Positions 37,873 through 40,279 of a DNA stretch of 40,279 bases are shown here, one piece after another. The stretch comes from an uncultured Burkholderiales bacterium (lineage in GTDB: Bacteria; Pseudomonadota; Gammaproteobacteria; Burkholderiales; Burkholderiaceae_C), in assembly GCA_903905475.1 (NCBI GenBank), contig CAIVGK010000118.1:1-40279 (forward strand), given 5' to 3'. The first letter of the stretch is position 1. The number at the start of each line of letters is the position of its first letter. A program made the translations under genes and the position numbers. Under the pieces are notes generated by a model, which had not been told where the DNA came from, did no database searches, and saw nothing but the letters and a program-made list of their open reading frames with translations.

Positions 37873-40189
37873 GGATGGCCGCAGCCGTCAGACCGAAGTT
37901 GGCAAGGATCTGAGTCCAGTCTTTGGTGCCCCTCACAAAGCCGTTCCAGACGGTTTCGCGGTCGATCTTGTCTGGCACGACGATGGTGTCGCCAGGCTGC
38001 AAGATGCGCGAGCCAAAACTCTGGCCAAAAATATGACCCGAGCTGGTGCGGCTGTGGATCACGCTGCCGTCGGCACGTGCCACAAAGATGTTGGACTCGT
38101 CAGCTTCGGGTTGCACTCCGGCCACCAACAGGTAGTCATCGACGCTGCGGCCCGCACGCCAGAGCAGGGCGTTGTCGTTGGCCACCGCGCCCACGGCAAA
38201 CACAAAGCCCGGGCGCGATGGAATGAGGATCGCGTCGCCATCTTCAAGCGGGAGGTCCGGCATTTCGTCAGCCGCTTTGATGCCGGTCGGCAACTCGAGC
38301 GCGATGCGGCCATTGGGCTCCAAAGCACGCAGGCGCGCCATCTGGGCAATGCGCGCCTGAACCATCGAAGCCTTGAGCGTGGCAGCGGCCGCGGCATCGG
38401 ATGTCGTGCTCAGATCGGCAATTCTGGACGCAGCTTCGCTTGAAGCGTTGACCTCGAGCCTGCGCAAGGCCTGATCGAGGGCCTGCCGCTGCTTTTGGCG
38501 GGTGCGCTCCCGCGAGAACTCGGTGCCAAACAGATAAGCCTGGGGCGTGATGCCGCCTGCTCTGGCCAAGATGGCGCGCAGGCTGTCGCCGGGCTGCAGC
38601 TGGTAGACGCCGGGGCGGTCCACTTCGCCCTCCACGCGCACCATCCGGGTGCCGCGGGCCTGCGGACCGCGAATGTCCTTGCTGCTGAAAATCGTCACCA
38701 CGTCGCCTTGCTGCAACAAAAGGTCTTGATCGGGGTCCCTGGCCACCACTGCCTTGCCCAGGTTGAAGGGCAGCAGCCGGGTCGCGATGCGGTCGCCATC
38801 CAGCCGCTCGACGGTGGCGTACTCCCAGTTGGGTTCGTCGACCAGGTCGCGTACGCTGCTCGCCACCGTCTCATCACCCACGCGCCTGCTTTCGGTGAAC
38901 TGCACGAGGCGGTTCTTGCGCAGGTAATAGTCGGGTGTGATCAGCGCATCGCGCTCAGGAATGAGCGAACTGATACGCATGCCTGGGGTGAAGGGGTAGC
39001 GCAGTGGCGCGGCCACATTGCCGCGCAGCGTGACCGCGTTGGCAAACTGGGGCGCGACCGCAAACACGGTCAGCACATCGCCGTCACGCAGCAGGGTTTG
39101 CGCCGCGGTGGCCAGATCGATGCTTTGCACCTGCCTGGGCGACTTGGCGTTGCCAGAGTCGATACGCTCGAGTTGTGCGGTCGTGAGGTTGGCGTGGGCG
39201 CGGCTGCCGCCGGCCAGGCTGAGGATTTCAAACAGTGACGCGCCAGCGGGCTTGAGCTCGTAGACGGCCGGGCTGTCCACGGCGCCCAGCACCGCCACCC
39301 GCGGGCCGGCTGGCACGTAGACGATCACGTCTCCGGGCAGCAGGCGCACGTCTTTGGATTTGTCGCCCTGAACGATGAATTCATACAGGTCCAGCTCGGT
39401 CACCACGGCGCTGTTTCGTTTGAGCTGAACGCGCCGCATGCTGCCGTTGGCACCCGGGCCGCCGCTGGCAAACACCGCATTGACCAGGGTCGACAAGCTG
39501 CTCACGGTGTAGGTGCCGGGCTGCTGAGCCTGACCCACCACAAACACCTGAATGCTGCGCAGCTGGCCCAGGGTGACATTGAGGCTGAAGCCCTTGAAAA
39601 CGCGGCCGATCTGGGTGCGCAATTGCCCCTCGATCTCGTTGGCCCGAAGCCCGGCCACCGCAAAGGTGCCGACCTTGGGCAGGCTGATCTGGCCGTTGCG
39701 GTCGATGGCGGTTCGGTAGTCGATGTCGATGGTGCCCCAGGCTCGGATGTACAGCTCGTCACCAGGCCCCAAAACGTACTCGGCCGGCACAGGAATGCGC
39801 TCGACCGGCGCGTAGGTTTGCGCACCACCCGAGAAATAAGACTCGCCGAAAGTCCGCAGAGACTGGCCCGTGGTGGCCGTGACAAACCGCTGGAATTCGT
39901 TGGGTGCGCTGGTCCGCCGCAAAGTGTCTGCACCGAAGGCGGCTGATTGGGCGTCCGCGGCGCTGGCGTCCTTTGCGGCCTCGCTGCCCTGGGCTGCTGC
40001 GGGTGCGTTGTTGGTGATCACGGGGGCCAGCGTGGCGCCTGAGTCCGACGTGGCCTGCGCAGAGAAGGTGGCCTGTGCGGAGGAGGGGGCCGCACTGCAC
40101 GCAGACGGGCCTGACTGAGCTCGGACGCCGACGGCCGCCAACCCTGACAAGACGATGAGAGCGCTGGCTACGAGTTGCTTGAGTGTCAT
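37853..40189 (-). CDS. SLBB-domain polysaccharide export outer-membrane protein (Wza/KpsD-like)
   Basis: 778 aa with signal peptide MTLKQLVASALIVLSGLAAVGVRAQ; VLGPGDELYIRAWGTIDIDYRTAIDRNGQISLPKVGTFAVAGLRANEIEGQLRTQIGRVF; several SLBB-like repeats; no obvious lipobox. Confidence 0.9.
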   Translation of the reverse strand: MTLKQLVASALIVLSGLAAVGVRAQSGPSACSAAPSSAQATFSAQATSDSGATLAPVITNNAPAAAQGSEAAKDASAADAQSAAFGADTLRRTSAPNEFQRFVTATTGQSLRTFGESYFSGGAQTYAPVERIPVPAEYVLGPGDELYIRAWGTIDIDYRTAIDRNGQISLPKVGTFAVAGLRANEIEGQLRTQIGRVFKGFSLNVTLGQLRSIQVFVVGQAQQPGTYTVSSLSTLVNAVFASGGPGANGSMRRVQLKRNSAVVTELDLYEFIVQGDKSKDVRLLPGDVIVYVPAGPRVAVLGAVDSPAVYELKPAGASLFEILSLAGGSRAHANLTTAQLERIDSGNAKSPRQVQSIDLATAAQTLLRDGDVLTVFAVAPQFANAVTLRGNVAAPLRYPFTPGMRISSLIPERDALITPDYYLRKNRLVQFTESRRVGDETVASSVRDLVDEPNWEYATVERLDGDRIATRLLPFNLGKAVVARDPDQDLLLQQGDVVTIFSSKDIRGPQARGTRMVRVEGEVDRPGVYQLQPGDSLRAILARAGGITPQAYLFGTEFSRERTRQKQRQALDQALRRLEVNASSEAASRIADLSTTSDAAAAATLKASMVQARIAQMARLRALEPNGRIALELPTGIKAADEMPDLPLEDGDAILIPSRPGFVFAVGAVANDNALLWRAGRSVDDYLLVAGVQPEADESNIFVARADGSVIHSRTSSGHIFGQSFGSRILQPGDTIVVPDKIDRETVWNGFVRGTKDWTQILANFGLTAAAIHTLNTR

Positions 40190-40279
40190 GTGGGTCGGGT
40201 GTGTGTGCGACTGTCGTTGGAACTTCGGTGCTGGGCGAACAAGTCCCTAAGTTTATGCGACCCAAAACCCCAATCCTCC

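Noticed and set aside
36962-38443. 493-aa plus-strand ORF across wzz and the exporter gene
   Set aside because: Spans two well-supported genes on the opposite strand; composition is that of a shadow ORF.

Overview
The window is a polysaccharide (O-antigen/EPS) biosynthesis locus of a high-GC bacterium, probably a beta-proteobacterium (inference). It is flanked on the left by a cytochrome c maturation operon on the minus strand (ccmA-B-C-D-E-F-G-H-I, with ccmI truncated at the window start). On the right it is flanked by minus-strand wzz and wza-like export genes. Between them, on the plus strand, are: (i) two small membrane ORFs, a PAPS-type sulfotransferase and an arylsulfotransferase-like protein; (ii) a MarR-type EPS-associated regulator with a perfect 9-5-9 palindrome just upstream; (iii) a CDP-3,6-dideoxyhexose pathway (ddhD/rfbF/rfbG/rfbH plus RmlC-like epimerase and SDR reductase, an ascarylose-like gene order); (iv) candidate Wzx and Wzy, glycosyltransferases, a deacetylase and a GNAT-like protein; (v) a five-gene acyl-building cassette (ACP, SDR reductase, MBL hydrolase, KAS III, AMP-ligase); and (vi) rmd/gmd for a GDP-6-deoxyhexose. 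An IS5-type element follows. A second IS, with 17-bp perfect terminal inverted repeats and an 8-bp target duplication, has inserted into its transposase gene. Beyond it is a low-GC minus-strand methyltransferase gene whose reading frame is broken exactly at a 10-G tract. A 9-G tract would restore one continuous ORF with a CxxC...CxxC N-terminus, so it is a candidate phase-variable (contingency) gene. The strongest candidates for new biology are the acyl cassette and the poly-G methyltransferase. All assignments come from reading the translated sequence; no database searches were run.
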